Below the pieces are notes generated by a model that saw only the letters and a list, made by a program, of their open reading frames with translations, did not search any database and had not been told where the DNA came from. From contig NZ_QGDQ01000021.1 of the NCBI RefSeq assembly GCF_003149145.1, positions 1 through 64,000 of the forward strand: a stretch of 64,000 nt of DNA. The letters are read 5' to 3'. This stretch comes from Quadrisphaera granulorum. GTDB taxonomy: Bacteria; Actinomycetota; Actinomycetes; Actinomycetales; Quadrisphaeraceae. Shown here piece after piece: positions 17,198 to 25,616 of this stretch; within the stretch, counting starts at the first letter, position 1, and every line of letters starts with the position of its first letter. Position numbers and translations under genes: made by a program.

Positions 17198-17817
17198 GAG
17201 GCATCTGGCTCCACGCCCGCGCGCGGCACGTGCCGGAGGCGCTGGTGGCGCTCGTCGTCGTCGTCCTCGTGGGAGCGTGGTGCGCTGACGCGCTGAGCAG
17301 CAGCCCCCGCTTCGGCGGACGGTTCGCCCGGCCTCCGGTGGTGGTGGGCGCGGCGCTCGCGGGGGCGCTGCTGGTACTGGCGACCCTCGCAGGCGCCGAC
17401 ACCTCCCTCGAGCGCAGCGCGGCCCGGACCACCGCGCGGTGGCGGGCTACCCACGCGGTGCTCGCCGTGGCGCTGGCCGTGGGGGCGCTCGTCCTGGCGG
17501 TGCTACCCGACCCGTGGCACTTCGGTGCTGTGGCGATGGCCCGCAACACCGCGGGCTTCGCCGGCATCGCGCTGGCCTCGGCGGCTCTGCTGCCGGCGCG
17601 TGCGGCGTGGGCGCCGGTGTTCGGGTACGGCACGGTCGTCTACCTCGCCGCGCCCAAGCCGACGATCGACGGGGCAGGCTGGTGGGCGTGGCCCACGGTC
17701 TCCGGCGTCCCTGCTGACTCAGGCCCGGCTGTGGTCTCGGCGCTCGCGGCGCTCGTGGTGGGCGTTGTGCTGTACGCGGTGCGGGGGCCGGTGCCGGTGG
17801 CGCCCGAGGTGGTCTGA
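17194..17817 (+). CDS. Membrane protein, last gene of the sigma/ABC operon
   Basis: This 207-residue protein has about five hydrophobic segments (residues 14-32, 48-68, 86-106, 115-137 and 178-200) with short loops. It is translationally coupled to the permease-like gene (GTGA overlap) and likely completes the transporter. No family is recognised. Confidence 0.65.
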   Translation: MRGIWLHARARHVPEALVALVVVVLVGAWCADALSSSPRFGGRFARPPVVVGAALAGALLVLATLAGADTSLERSAARTTARWRATHAVLAVALAVGALVLAVLPDPWHFGAVAMARNTAGFAGIALASAALLPARAAWAPVFGYGTVVYLAAPKPTIDGAGWWAWPTVSGVPADSGPAVVSALAALVVGVVLYAVRGPVPVAPEVV

Positions 17818-17906
17818 GAAATGTGGAGCGGCGGTGGACGTTTCGCGCCGTCCCGGACACGTAGAGGTGCGCGCATGTCCTGACACCACCTTCCCGAGGA
17901 GCCACC

Positions 17907-18632
17907 ATGGCGACCCACCTCCTGCCGCCGCCGCGAGACCACGACGACGACGGCCTCGACCTGCTACTCACGCGCACCGCGCCGCCCGTCGTCAACGGGC
18001 CGGAGGTCGACGCGCAGGTGCAGGCGCTGCTGCAGGCAGCCCGGCCGGGCACGGTGACACCGATCACGGGCGGTCGGCGCCAGAAGCTGAGGAGGCGCCT
18101 CCTGCTGGGCGCAGGGGCGGTGGTGCTGGCGGCGTCCGGTGCGTCGATGGCTGCCGCCAACGACGACAGCCCCCAGAGCTTCCGGGCAGAGACCGCCGGC
18201 TGGACGATGTCATCGGTCACGGACCACATGGAGCCGGGACGCTGCGCTGCGGTCGGGCTCGACCTCGACCTCGACACCGACCGCGGAGGCGTCGACGGGC
18301 CCGCGTTCCAGGCGGCCCTCGCCTACCTGGCGTCCCTGTCCGTGGAGGACGTCGATCCGACGGCGGAGTTCTTGAAGAAGCGCGAGGAGCTGGTGACCGA
18401 GGTCGACGCTGACGGGAACGACCTCCGCACCGTCCCGGCCAAGGAGCTCTACACCGACGAGCAGATGCTGGCCGACGCTTACCAGACCACGGTCTGGAAC
18501 ATGATGGAGGCCCACGTCGCCGCTCAGGGGATGGAGGTCGGCCCGTGGTCGGGGGTCAGCGTGGCGCGCCTCTGCCAGGCCCCGGCAGGCACCGCGGCGG
18601 ACTCGACGACCGAGACCGGGGCCTCGCGATGA
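17907..18632 (+). CDS. Single-pass membrane protein, candidate anti-sigma partner
   Basis: The 241-residue protein has a 65-residue cytoplasmic N-terminus, one membrane segment (RRRLLLGAGAVVLAASGASM, about 68-88) and an extracytoplasmic C-terminus. GAGGAG lies 8 bases before the ATG. The following gene, overlapping by ATGA, encodes a sigma-70-family protein, so by position and topology it may control that sigma factor. It lacks the zinc-finger motif. The order anti-sigma-like first, sigma second is less usual. Inference only. Confidence 0.6.
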   Translation: MATHLLPPPRDHDDDGLDLLLTRTAPPVVNGPEVDAQVQALLQAARPGTVTPITGGRRQKLRRRLLLGAGAVVLAASGASMAAANDDSPQSFRAETAGWTMSSVTDHMEPGRCAAVGLDLDLDTDRGGVDGPAFQAALAYLASLSVEDVDPTAEFLKKREELVTEVDADGNDLRTVPAKELYTDEQMLADAYQTTVWNMMEAHVAAQGMEVGPWSGVSVARLCQAPAGTAADSTTETGASR

Positions 18633-19189
18633 GCCGCACCACTCGGGCTGTTGCTGATGGTCCCTCCGAGCGGCTCACCGCGGCGGTCCAGGCGCACGGC
18701 TCCGACGTGCTCGCCTACCTCCAGCGCCGCGTCCGACCCACCGAAGACGCCGCCGACCTGCTCTCGGAGGTCTTCGTGATCGCCTGGCGCAAGGTCGACC
18801 ACCTGCCCGCAGCCGACGAGCCGCTGCGCATGTGGCTGTTCGTCACCGCCCGCAACGTGCTGGCCAACCACGTCCGCGGCACGCGGCGCGCCGACGACCT
18901 CGCCGCCGCGCTGCGCACGCAGCTCGCGGAGCAGCTGCGGACTCAACCGGCCGCAGCGTCGCCGTCGTCGTCCTCGGTGAGCGTCGAGGAAGCTCTCGAC
19001 GCGCTCCCGGACGCCCAGCGGGAGCTCGTGCGCCTCGTGCACTGGGAGGGCTTCAGCATCGCCGAGGCGGCGCAGATGACCGACGTCACTGCGTCCACGG
19101 CCCGCAGCCGGTACGCCGCGGCCCGTGCGACGCTCGCTGCGCGGCTGAAGCCCGCGCGCCCGCCGGTCGTGGTGGCCGTGGGGCCGTGA
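18629..19189 (+). CDS. Sigma-70-family (ECF-like) sigma factor
   Basis: The 186-residue product shows sigma region 2 (VLAYLQRRVRPTEDAADLLSE with VFVIAWRKVDHLP and MWLFVTARNVLANHVRG) and region 4 (ALDALPDAQRELVRLVHWEG with FSIAEAAQMTDVTASTARSR). A Ser-rich linker (ASPSSSSVS) separates them. The ATG overlaps the stop of the preceding membrane protein gene. The stop lies 12 bases from the convergent SDR gene. Confidence 0.85.
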   Translation: MSRTTRAVADGPSERLTAAVQAHGSDVLAYLQRRVRPTEDAADLLSEVFVIAWRKVDHLPAADEPLRMWLFVTARNVLANHVRGTRRADDLAAALRTQLAEQLRTQPAAASPSSSSVSVEEALDALPDAQRELVRLVHWEGFSIAEAAQMTDVTASTARSRYAAARATLAARLKPARPPVVVAVGP

Positions 19190-19201
19190 GCCGCTGACGC
19201 G

Positions 19202-19924
19202 TCACCAGGCGACGGGCCGCCCGTCCCGGTCGATGAACTGCAGGCCGGGCCGCCCCTTCTGCGCCTCCACCGCGTCGAGCAGTGGCGGCACGGCCTCCTC
19301 GACGGTGGACCCCGCCTGCGGGCCGCCGAGGTCGGTGCGGACCCACCCGGGCGCCAGCAGGAGCAGCGTGTGCTGCCCCTGCAGGCGCGCCGCGTAGCTG
19401 CGCATGAGCTGGTTGAGCGCCGCCTTGCTCGCCCGGTACACCTCCCAGCCGCCGCCGTGGTTGCCCGAGACGCTGCCCTGGCCGGAGGACATGACGGCGA
19501 TCGTCCCCGCCGGTGCGACCAGGTGGCTGAGCTGCTCGACCACCCTCATGGGCGACAGGGCGTTGGTGACGAGCACCCGCGAGAACTCCTCGGCGCTCAT
19601 CGTCGCGGCGGTGAGCTGCTGGTCGTGCGTGACGCCGGCGCTGACGAGCAGGAGGTCGAAGGTCCATTGCGCCAACCGGTCGCGCAGGGCGCTGACCTGC
19701 ACCGGGTCGGTGATGTCGAGCCGTTCGACCAGCAGCCGTCCGGCTGCGCCGTCGGCCAGCTCGTGGAGCGCGGCCGGCACGACACCGCGGACGGTGGCCA
19801 CCACCCGGGTGCCGCGCCGGAGCAGCTCGGCGGTGATCCCCAGCCCGAGTCCCCGGGAGGCGCCGATGACGAGCGCGGAAGCCGGGTGCGCCGCTCCGGC
19901 GCTGCTGGACGTGCTGTCGCTCAT
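19202..19924 (-). CDS. Short-chain dehydrogenase/reductase (SDR)
   Basis: A 240-residue classical SDR: cofactor motif IGASRGLGLGI (T/S-G-x3-G-x-G class), NALSP after the central sheet, catalytic serine in MSSGQGS and the Y-x3-K pair in YRASKAALNQL. The N-terminal glycine motif and the following R suggest NADP preference. GAGGAG lies 6 bases before the ATG. Substrate unknown; the loop GNHGGGWEVYRASKAAL resembles small cytoplasmic SDRs that act on aldehydes or ketones. Confidence 0.88.
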   Translation of the reverse strand: MSDSTSSSAGAAHPASALVIGASRGLGLGITAELLRRGTRVVATVRGVVPAALHELADGAAGRLLVERLDITDPVQVSALRDRLAQWTFDLLLVSAGVTHDQQLTAATMSAEEFSRVLVTNALSPMRVVEQLSHLVAPAGTIAVMSSGQGSVSGNHGGGWEVYRASKAALNQLMRSYAARLQGQHTLLLLAPGWVRTDLGGPQAGSTVEEAVPPLLDAVEAQKGRPGLQFIDRDGRPVAW

Positions 19925-19979
19925 GGCTGCTCCTCAGGTTCGGTGGACCCGCCGCCCCAGGGTGCGACACCGTGGTCCC

Positions 19980-20774
19980 GTGCGAGATCCGCTGGAGGGC
20001 GTCGACGGCGACGGCTGCATCCGCACCGGCGCCGACAGGTCGCGGGTGCCTGCGGTCTACGAGCCGGTCCTCGGAGCGCTGCTCGCCGCCTTCGCGCCGT
20101 CCGCGCCGTCGTCGCTGCTGCTCTACGGCTCGGTGGCCACCGGACAGGCCCGGCCGCCGACCTCAGACGTCGACGCAGTGGTGCTCGGCGTACCGCCTGC
20201 AGCGCCCGAGCCGGTGGCGCAGGAGCTCTCCACGCGCTTCGCCGACCTGTGCCGCGAGGTGGCCGTTGGAGCCGGGCAGGTGCAGGACTCCGAGGGCGAC
20301 GACGAGGCGCACGGCAACCGCGTCTTCCTCAAGCACTACTGCGTGCTGCTCGCAGGCGACGACGTCGCCGCGCGCTGGCGCCCGTTCCCCGCGGACGCCC
20401 GGGCCGCCCGGGGCTTCAACGGAGACATCGCGCTGCACCTGGACCGGTGGCGCGACGCCGTCCGCACCCGCGCGGGGCGGGACACGCCCTCGTCGGCGCT
20501 GGGCCGTCGCCTCGCGCGCAAGACGCTCCTGGCGGCAGCCGGTCTCGTCAGCGTCCACGACAGCACCTGGACCACCGACCGGGCCACCGGCGCCCGGCGG
20601 TGGGGAGAGGTCGACACCGTCGTCGCCGACGACCTGCAGCTGCTGCTCGCGTGGGCCGACGGCGACGCGGCGGCCAGCGCCAGCGACGTCCTCCGGGTCC
20701 TGGCGCCCGGCGGCGCCGTGCAGCGGGTGGTCGATGCGTTCCGCGACGAGGTCGGGCTCTGGAGCGTCAGCTGA
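19980..20774 (+). CDS. Nucleotidyltransferase-fold protein
   Basis: LLLYGSVATGQARPPTSDVDAVVLG is the signature of the DNA polymerase beta-like nucleotidyltransferase fold: G-S, a ten-residue spacer and D-x-D for metal binding. The remaining 180 residues are helical, with LARKTLLAAAGLVSVHDSTWTTDR, like the helical partner domain in aminoglycoside- or protein-modifying members. The target is unknown. The start is uncertain: in-frame GTG codons at 19962, 19980 and 20046 are possible and none has a convincing ribosome site. The 3' end overlaps the convergent next gene by 8 bases. Confidence 0.7.
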   Translation: MRDPLEGVDGDGCIRTGADRSRVPAVYEPVLGALLAAFAPSAPSSLLLYGSVATGQARPPTSDVDAVVLGVPPAAPEPVAQELSTRFADLCREVAVGAGQVQDSEGDDEAHGNRVFLKHYCVLLAGDDVAARWRPFPADARAARGFNGDIALHLDRWRDAVRTRAGRDTPSSALGRRLARKTLLAAAGLVSVHDSTWTTDRATGARRWGEVDTVVADDLQLLLAWADGDAAASASDVLRVLAPGGAVQRVVDAFRDEVGLWSVS

Positions 20775-21504
20775 GCGCGACGCGGTGCACCAGCGCCGAC
20801 TTCGGGTAGTTGCTCGCCGGCCCGGGAAGCGCGGTCTCGAAGAGGTCCACCATGAGCTGCAGCGGGTAGAGCAAGCGCTGCGTCGAGCTGTAGACCAGCT
20901 GCCCGCCGCAGGCGACGCGCACACCGTCCTCGTCCCACGCAGCGGTCCAGGTGTGCTGCTCGCCGCGTCCCACGGGCACCACCACCTCCGTCATGTCGGT
21001 GACGAGGCGCGGGTCGTGGTGGGCCTTCACCCCGACGCGCGCGGTGGTGGTCCGCTCGCCCACGGCCTCGGCGTCGATCTCGAAGACGCATACCTCGCCG
21101 CTGTCGCGCGCGTCGAGGTGCTCGGTGCCGACGAGCCACACCGCGAGCATGCAGCCGGGGTCGGTGCTCGCCGTCACGGTGACGTCCACCCGCCCGCTGG
21201 CCGGTGCCCACAGCAGGCGCTCGGTCACCGCTGTCCGCACCACCAGGCCGTCGGTGCGGTGGCGGTGCGTGCCGCGCTCCGACCCGAGCGGGCCGGAGAA
21301 CGTCGCCGTCTGCAGGTTGGACACCCGCAGCGGTGCGTCTTCGGGACGCCAGTCGAGCTGGTCGGCGTCGATGCGCAGCCTCAGCCCGGCACCGGTGAGG
21401 TCGTAGCGCGCCACCGACCGCTCGGACGTGGTCCACTGCGGCAGGTAGTGGTCCACCCACAGCCCGGGGTCCAACCGCTCTCCGCCGAAGTCGTCGACGA
21501 CCAC
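20767..21504 (-). CDS. Concanavalin-like (GH16-related) domain protein
   Basis: The 245-residue protein reads as a beta-jelly-roll of the GH16/laminarinase-like group: WVDHYLPQWTTSERSVARYD, then LRVSNLQTATFSGPLGS, SGRVDVTVTASTDPGCMLAV and GEVCVFEIDAEAVG, ending with YPLQLMVDLFE. In true GH16 enzymes the catalytic site is E-x-D-x-x-E; here the corresponding segment is E-V-C-V-F-E, so the central Asp is absent and activity is doubtful. No signal peptide, so it is cytoplasmic. Starts at GTG, 6 bases after TAGCGT. Confidence 0.65.
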   Translation of the reverse strand: MVVDDFGGERLDPGLWVDHYLPQWTTSERSVARYDLTGAGLRLRIDADQLDWRPEDAPLRVSNLQTATFSGPLGSERGTHRHRTDGLVVRTAVTERLLWAPASGRVDVTVTASTDPGCMLAVWLVGTEHLDARDSGEVCVFEIDAEAVGERTTTARVGVKAHHDPRLVTDMTEVVVPVGRGEQHTWTAAWDEDGVRVACGGQLVYSSTQRLLYPLQLMVDLFETALPGPASNYPKSALVHRVALS

Positions 21505-21516
21505 CGGCGCACGCTA
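21505..21516 (-). promoter_or_regulatory. Candidate -10 box for leaderless GH16-like mRNA
   Basis: TAGCGT, then GCGCCG (6 bases), then GTG on the minus strand. The box overlaps the stop codon of the upstream HATPase gene. Confidence 0.5.
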
Positions 21517-22086
21517 CCCGGCTGCTGCGACCCTCGGCGCCGCGTGGAGGGCGGCGAACCCCGGAGCGCCCGTGGTCCGCTGCCCGGAGGTCGCCACCGG
21601 CTGGGCGCGCGTGCGGCGCTCGCGCCGCGCGGCCCGCGTCAGCGGCTGCGCGCTGTGGGCCAGGGTGAACCAGACGACGTGGCGCTCGCCGCACGCGTCG
21701 CTGTCGCGGGCGCTGTCGTCGACCTTCTCCAGCTGGCTGCCCCACCCGTCGGACAGGAGCCCGAACAGCGGCAGCCCCCGCCCACCGAGGTGGCAGGTGG
21801 AGGGCATGCGACTGTCCTGGCAGTGCAGCGGCGGCAGGGGCGAGGTACCGCCGTCGACCACCTCGATGCCCAGCTGCTCGTCGTCGTCGGCGATGCGGAC
21901 CAGCACGGGCGCGGCGGGCGCGTGGCGCACCGCGTTGGTGACCGCTTCCGTGGCCAGCAGCAGCGCGGCGTGCAGCACCTGCGGGTTCCACGCGGCACCG
22001 ACCTCGGCGAGGTGGGCGCGCACGGTCCGGGCGGCGCCGTCGTCGTGGGGGAGGGCGAGGAACGACCTCGCGCACTCTGAGCCCAT
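21514..22086 (-). CDS. RsbW-like anti-sigma/HATPase kinase
   Basis: A 190-residue GHKL-fold protein with the N box ATEAVTNAVRHAP, G1 box GIEVVDGG and G2-like GGRGLPLFGLLSDGWG, typical of serine kinases that phosphorylate STAS proteins and hold sigma factors. I used the ATG of MGSECARSFLALPHDDGAARTVRAHLAE because the conserved domain begins there; upstream frame sequence is arginine-rich. About 40 residues after the domain are basic and unconserved. It may act with the STAS and PP2C proteins encoded at 8588-11529, but it is not adjacent to them. Confidence 0.82.
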   Translation of the reverse strand: MGSECARSFLALPHDDGAARTVRAHLAEVGAAWNPQVLHAALLLATEAVTNAVRHAPAAPVLVRIADDDEQLGIEVVDGGTSPLPPLHCQDSRMPSTCHLGGRGLPLFGLLSDGWGSQLEKVDDSARDSDACGERHVVWFTLAHSAQPLTRAARRERRTRAQPVATSGQRTTGAPGFAALHAAPRVAAAG

Positions 22087-22139
22087 GGCGACCGCCCCCG
22101 CTGCTGCAGCTGTCTCTCCGTCGAGGATGCTCGCTGTCC

Positions 22140-22346
22140 GTGACGCAGACCACTCGAAACGCCCCCTTCGTCCGTAAGGCGACAGAGGTCGCCCCCTGCA
22201 CCCCGGTCGATGACGACGACGCACCACCGGGTCTGTACCTGACGGGCCTGCTGGTCGACCCGGCCTGGCGACGCCAGGGCCCCGGCGAGCCCTTCACCGG
22301 TGGCGTCGGGGTGCTGGTGCGGTGGGATCCCTCTGGAGCGCCGTGA
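22140..22346 (+). pseudogene. Fragment of a GNAT acetyltransferase
   Basis: Inside this 68-codon frame, PPGLYLTGLLVDPAWRRQGPGEPFT matches the central strand and acetyl-CoA loop of GNAT enzymes such as AAC(6')-like proteins (G-x-Y-L-x-G-x-x-V-x-P-x-W-R-R-x-G). The first half and last third of the domain are missing, and the residues after this stretch do not continue the fold. Read as a relic rather than a functional small protein. Confidence 0.5.
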
Positions 22347-22378
22347 TGTGTCCGACGGCTCCAGCGGTCGGCGTCCCC

Positions 22379-23226
22379 TCACCGCGGAGGGGGTGACAGG
22401 GCCCAGCGGAGGGCGTCGGGGAGCAGGACGCCCTCGTGGTTGGGGTTGTGGCCCCCGTCTCCGACGACGAGCCGCAGGTCGTAGCCGGCCTCGGCCAGGG
22501 CCGCGGCGGTGCGCAGGTTCTCCGCCAGCCAGTTCCTGGTCGGGCGGTCCCAGCCGAGGTCGCGCGCTCCCGACTGGAGGAAGAAGCGCACGGGCTTGCG
22601 CTCGGTGCGCGGGACCAGAGACGGGTAGGGGTTGCCGCCGGGCATCTGCGCGAAGCTCGACAGGAAGCACAGGGCGGCGCCGAAGCGGTCCGGGCGCATC
22701 CACGCCGCGGTGAACGCGGCGTTCCCGCCGCTGCTCCCACCGCACACCACCCAGCGGGCGGGGTCGTCCACCAGGGTGCACCGCTCGGCGACGAAAGGGA
22801 CCACCTCGGTGAGCAGGAAGGTCACGTACCGGTCGTCGAAAGTGTCGTACTCGACGTTGCGGTTCTTCGGCTGCTCCGCCCCCGGGAAGACACCGGGGTC
22901 GACGAAGACGCCGACCGTCGGCGGGACCTCACCCCGGTGGACCAGATTGTCGAGGACGACGGCGCCGCGAACCTCGCCCTGCGGATCGAGCGTCCACCAC
23001 CCGTCGTTGAGGACGACGACGCCAGCTGGTTCCTCGCGCCGCACGGCGGCCGGGACGTGGATCCATATCTCCGTGACGTGCCCGGGTAGACCGAGCTGCT
23101 GTCCCAGACCAGCTCCTCCGTGTACCCCACCGGCACGTCTGGGCTGCGGACGGAATCGGGTCCGTGCTCGTAGCGGACATCGTCGAGGTCGCGGGGGAGC
23201 GGCCGGTACGGAACGTGGGCCGTCAC
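22379..23226 (-). pseudogene. Esterase (enterochelin-esterase/EstA-like alpha/beta hydrolase) with one frameshift
   Basis: Two frames together give one enzyme. The first frame (from a GTG that overlaps the Nudix stop codon) reads MTAHVPYRPLPRDLDDVRYE to DSSSVYPGTSRRY. The second reads WIHVPAAVRREEPAGVVVLN through VVCGGSSGGNAAFTAAWMRP (nucleophile elbow G-G-S-S-G-G) to GDGGHNPNHEG (catalytic His). A single missing T between 23064 and 23065 would restore continuity (R-R-Y-W-I-H-V-P). The 279-residue restored protein has family length. Either a real loss-of-function mutation or a sequencing error. Confidence 0.75.
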
Positions 23227-23726
23227 GCTGCGGGGCCGCCGTCGTCGTCCAACTCCGCGAGGTCACCGGTCGCGAGCGCGGCCACTGCGGCACGGATGCG
23301 GCGTGCGAGCCGGTCTCCGCAGCGCTGATCCAGCAGGTCGAGGGGCGTGAAGCGGGCGGACGCCAGCTCAGCGGGCGGCAGGTGCAGGGCGGACAGGTCG
23401 TCGAGGACCCCGCCGTCGTAGATGAGCCGCAGCGCGGGGGCCGCGGGTGAGCTGTCGGTCCAGTCGAAGCACAGCAGCCGGCCCACCCGCACGCCCGTGT
23501 CAGCGAGACCGCCGGGGGTGAGGCCCAGCTCCTCGACGATCTCCCGGCGGCACGCGGCGGCCGGTGACTCTCCGGGCTCGACGAGCCCGCCGGGGATCTC
23601 CCAGGTCGGCTTGTACGTCGGCTCGACGAGCAGCACCTCGCCGACCGGGCTGAGCACCAGCGCCCCGGCGGCGGTGACGGGGCGGGCGGCTGACGCGAGC
23701 CACGGCGGCAGGTCCACGCGGGTCAT
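23223..23726 (-). CDS. Nudix hydrolase
   Basis: The 167-residue protein carries a full Nudix box: GGLVEPGESPAAACRREIVE followed by ELGL (G-x5-E-x7-R-E-U-x-E-E-x-G-U). It hydrolyses a nucleoside diphosphate linked to some moiety; specificity is not visible. GGLVEPGE and WEIPGG fit the ADP-ribose/NADH-type group. The stop overlaps the GTG of the esterase gene, so the two are one operon. Confidence 0.9.
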   Translation of the reverse strand: MTRVDLPPWLASAARPVTAAGALVLSPVGEVLLVEPTYKPTWEIPGGLVEPGESPAAACRREIVEELGLTPGGLADTGVRVGRLLCFDWTDSSPAAPALRLIYDGGVLDDLSALHLPPAELASARFTPLDLLDQRCGDRLARRIRAAVAALATGDLAELDDDGGPAA

Positions 23727-23776
23727 CCTGGCGCCAGCGCGGTCGGGGCCCTCCGCCGACCTGTGATCATCGTTGC

Positions 23777-24385
23777 GTGGACGACCTCACCAGCACCGAC
23801 GGCGCCCGCTCGTACGCGGCGGGCCTGCTCGTCGGAGAGCTCGTGCAGCTGCGACCCCTCGCCGACGGCGACCTCCCGCTGCTCGACGCCTGGTGGCAGC
23901 GCAGCGAGGACAAGGCGCTGCAGGCCGCCGTCGTCGTCCCCCGTCCTGCTGGATCTGCGACCGAGCAGTTCCGCAGCTGGAGCGCCAACGACGGCAGGAC
24001 CGCCGACGTCGGCTTCAGCGTGGTCGAGCGGGCCACGGACGAGCTGGCCGGGCACGTGACCCTCTGGGGCGCCACCTGGTGGGACCGCTCCGCGGAACTG
24101 GCGATCATCCTCGGCCCGGACCACCAGGGTCGAGGGCTCGGCCCCGACGCCGTGGCCGTGCTGCTCCGGTACGCCTTCGACGAGCTGGGCCTGCACCGCG
24201 TCGCGCTCAAGGTGTGGGCGTACAACGACCGAGCGCTCGCCGCCTACCGCCGCGCGGGCTTCACCGAGGAGGGCCGGCTGCGCGAGGTCGCCTTCCACGC
24301 CGGCACCTGGCACGACCACGTGATCATGTCGGTGCTCGAGCACGAATGGCGCGCCCGGCGCCAAGCCTCGATCAGCGCGCCGTGA
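23777..24385 (+). CDS. GNAT-family acetyltransferase (RimJ/RimL-like)
   Basis: The 202-residue protein resembles the RimJ/RimL branch: LVQLRPLADGDLPLLDAWWQ, then AELAIILGPDHQGRGLGPDA (acetyl-CoA motif Q-G-R-G-L-G) and GLHRVALKVWAYNDRALAAY with RRAGFTEEGRLRE. That group acetylates N-termini or small amines; the target here is unknown. It is divergent from the Nudix gene; only 50 bases separate the starts. Confidence 0.88.
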   Translation: MDDLTSTDGARSYAAGLLVGELVQLRPLADGDLPLLDAWWQRSEDKALQAAVVVPRPAGSATEQFRSWSANDGRTADVGFSVVERATDELAGHVTLWGATWWDRSAELAIILGPDHQGRGLGPDAVAVLLRYAFDELGLHRVALKVWAYNDRALAAYRRAGFTEEGRLREVAFHAGTWHDHVIMSVLEHEWRARRQASISAP

Positions 24386-24554
24386 CGACGCGCCGGAGAG
24401 GGACGACCACGGTGGACACCCGACCGCGCTTGTGCTGATCAGGTGTGGTGAGGTGCTCCCCACGCCCAGGGTCCGCTCCGGTCGAGCTGGAAGGCCCCGG
24501 TGAGGCAGATGAGGCACCGCATCCGAGGGGCCTGAGGCCGACGTGCGGTGATCC

Positions 24555-24971
24555 TCAGGACGAAGGAGCGGAGAGCAGCTTCGCGCGGGCCTCGGTGCGC
24601 TCCTGCTGGCTGATGACGCCCCGCGCGGCAAGGTCGTCGAGCTCAGCCAGGCGCTCTTCGAGGGACTTCGCTGGGGCCGTCGGAGGGGCTGCAGGGGGCG
24701 GGGTCGCGTTGAGTTTCTGGTGCAGGTCCACCGCCAGCTGAGACTCCGCCGTCATCGGGTCGAGGCCACCGCGCTTCATGACGGCGTAGTTGCGGGCAGC
24801 GCTGATGATCGTGAACACCACGACACCGATGAACACCACCACGATCAGAGCCATGAACGTCCCGAATCCTCCAGCTGCCGAGGGCTCGGGGAACCCTGGG
24901 TCGGGGAAGCTCTGGTCGGGGAGGCCCGGGTTCGTGACGCCGACGTTGACGCTCGACAGCAGTGCGTACAC
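24555..24971 (-). CDS. SHOCT-domain single-pass membrane protein
   Basis: Residues 38-62 form one membrane helix (FMALIVVVFIGVVVFTIISA). The last 30 residues, SLEERLAELDDLAARGVISQ followed by QERTEARAKLL, are a typical SHOCT (short C-terminal) domain. GGAGGAGGAG lies just upstream of the GTG start. The function of SHOCT proteins is not well defined. The 169 bases between it and the GNAT gene hold nothing I recognise. Confidence 0.78.
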   Translation of the reverse strand: MYALLSSVNVGVTNPGLPDQSFPDPGFPEPSAAGGFGTFMALIVVVFIGVVVFTIISAARNYAVMKRGGLDPMTAESQLAVDLHQKLNATPPPAAPPTAPAKSLEERLAELDDLAARGVISQQERTEARAKLLSAPSS

Positions 24972-25191
24972 AGCTCCTCCTCCACCAGGGAATGCCCCGT
25001 GGAGCGCACGCTAGACGCCTGAGATCGTCAGCGGCGTGAGGTGAACCCCGAACTGGTCGGGCGTCATGGCACTCGGGGGCGGTGACAGCGGCACTCAACC
25101 TGCCGACCTGGGCGGACGACGTGGCGCGAAGGTGCTTGATCGTCGTCGTGAGGGGGGCGGCGGCGTCCAGCTCTAGAGTGCTCAGGCCCGA

Positions 25192-25545
25192 TCAGTCGCA
25201 GACGAAGCAGAAGACGTTGCCCTCGGGATCGCGCACCACCTGGTAGGCGCCCGCGTCGTCCCGGACCGGGGTCCCCACCCGCTGACCGCCCAGCGCCTCG
25301 GCGCGAGCCAACGCCGCCTGCAGGGCGTCGTCGTCGTCGACCTCGATGTCGAGGTGGAGCCGGTTCTTGCCTGCCACCGGCTCCGGGACAGGTTGGAAGG
25401 AGAGCTTGGGGAAGCCGGGCGGCTTCACGTGCGACCAGCCGCGGGCGCGGTCGACGGGCTCGCCGCCGAGCAGCCCCGCGTAGAAGCGGACGAGCTGCTG
25501 CGGGTCGACGGCGTCGATGACGACCTGATCCAGGGAGAAGCGCAC
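25192..25545 (-). CDS. VOC-superfamily (glyoxalase-like) protein
   Basis: The 117-residue protein is a single glyoxalase/VOC unit: SLDQVVIDAVDPQQLVRFYAG then LLGGEP, and NRLHLDIEVDDDDALQAALA, ending with YQVVRDPEGNVFCFV. It would dimerise or pair to form a metal site (H in LHLDIE, E-G-N region). Such proteins cover dioxygenases, lyases and resistance proteins; no specific role can be given. The GTG start is 7 bases after TACTCT. Confidence 0.85.
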   Translation of the reverse strand: MRFSLDQVVIDAVDPQQLVRFYAGLLGGEPVDRARGWSHVKPPGFPKLSFQPVPEPVAGKNRLHLDIEVDDDDALQAALARAEALGGQRVGTPVRDDAGAYQVVRDPEGNVFCFVCD

Positions 25546-25558
25546 GGCGCGGAGAGTA
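25546..25558 (-). promoter_or_regulatory. Candidate promoter for leaderless VOC mRNA
   Basis: TACTCT, then CCGCGCC (7 bases), then GTG. A GTGACC sequence 18 bases upstream of the hexamer could serve as a -35 element, one of the few visible in this set. Confidence 0.5.
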
Positions 25559-25616
25559 GGCGCCCGCTCGGCGCAGGGTCACCCTGGCGACCGGGGCACT
25601 GATCAGGACGACGACG

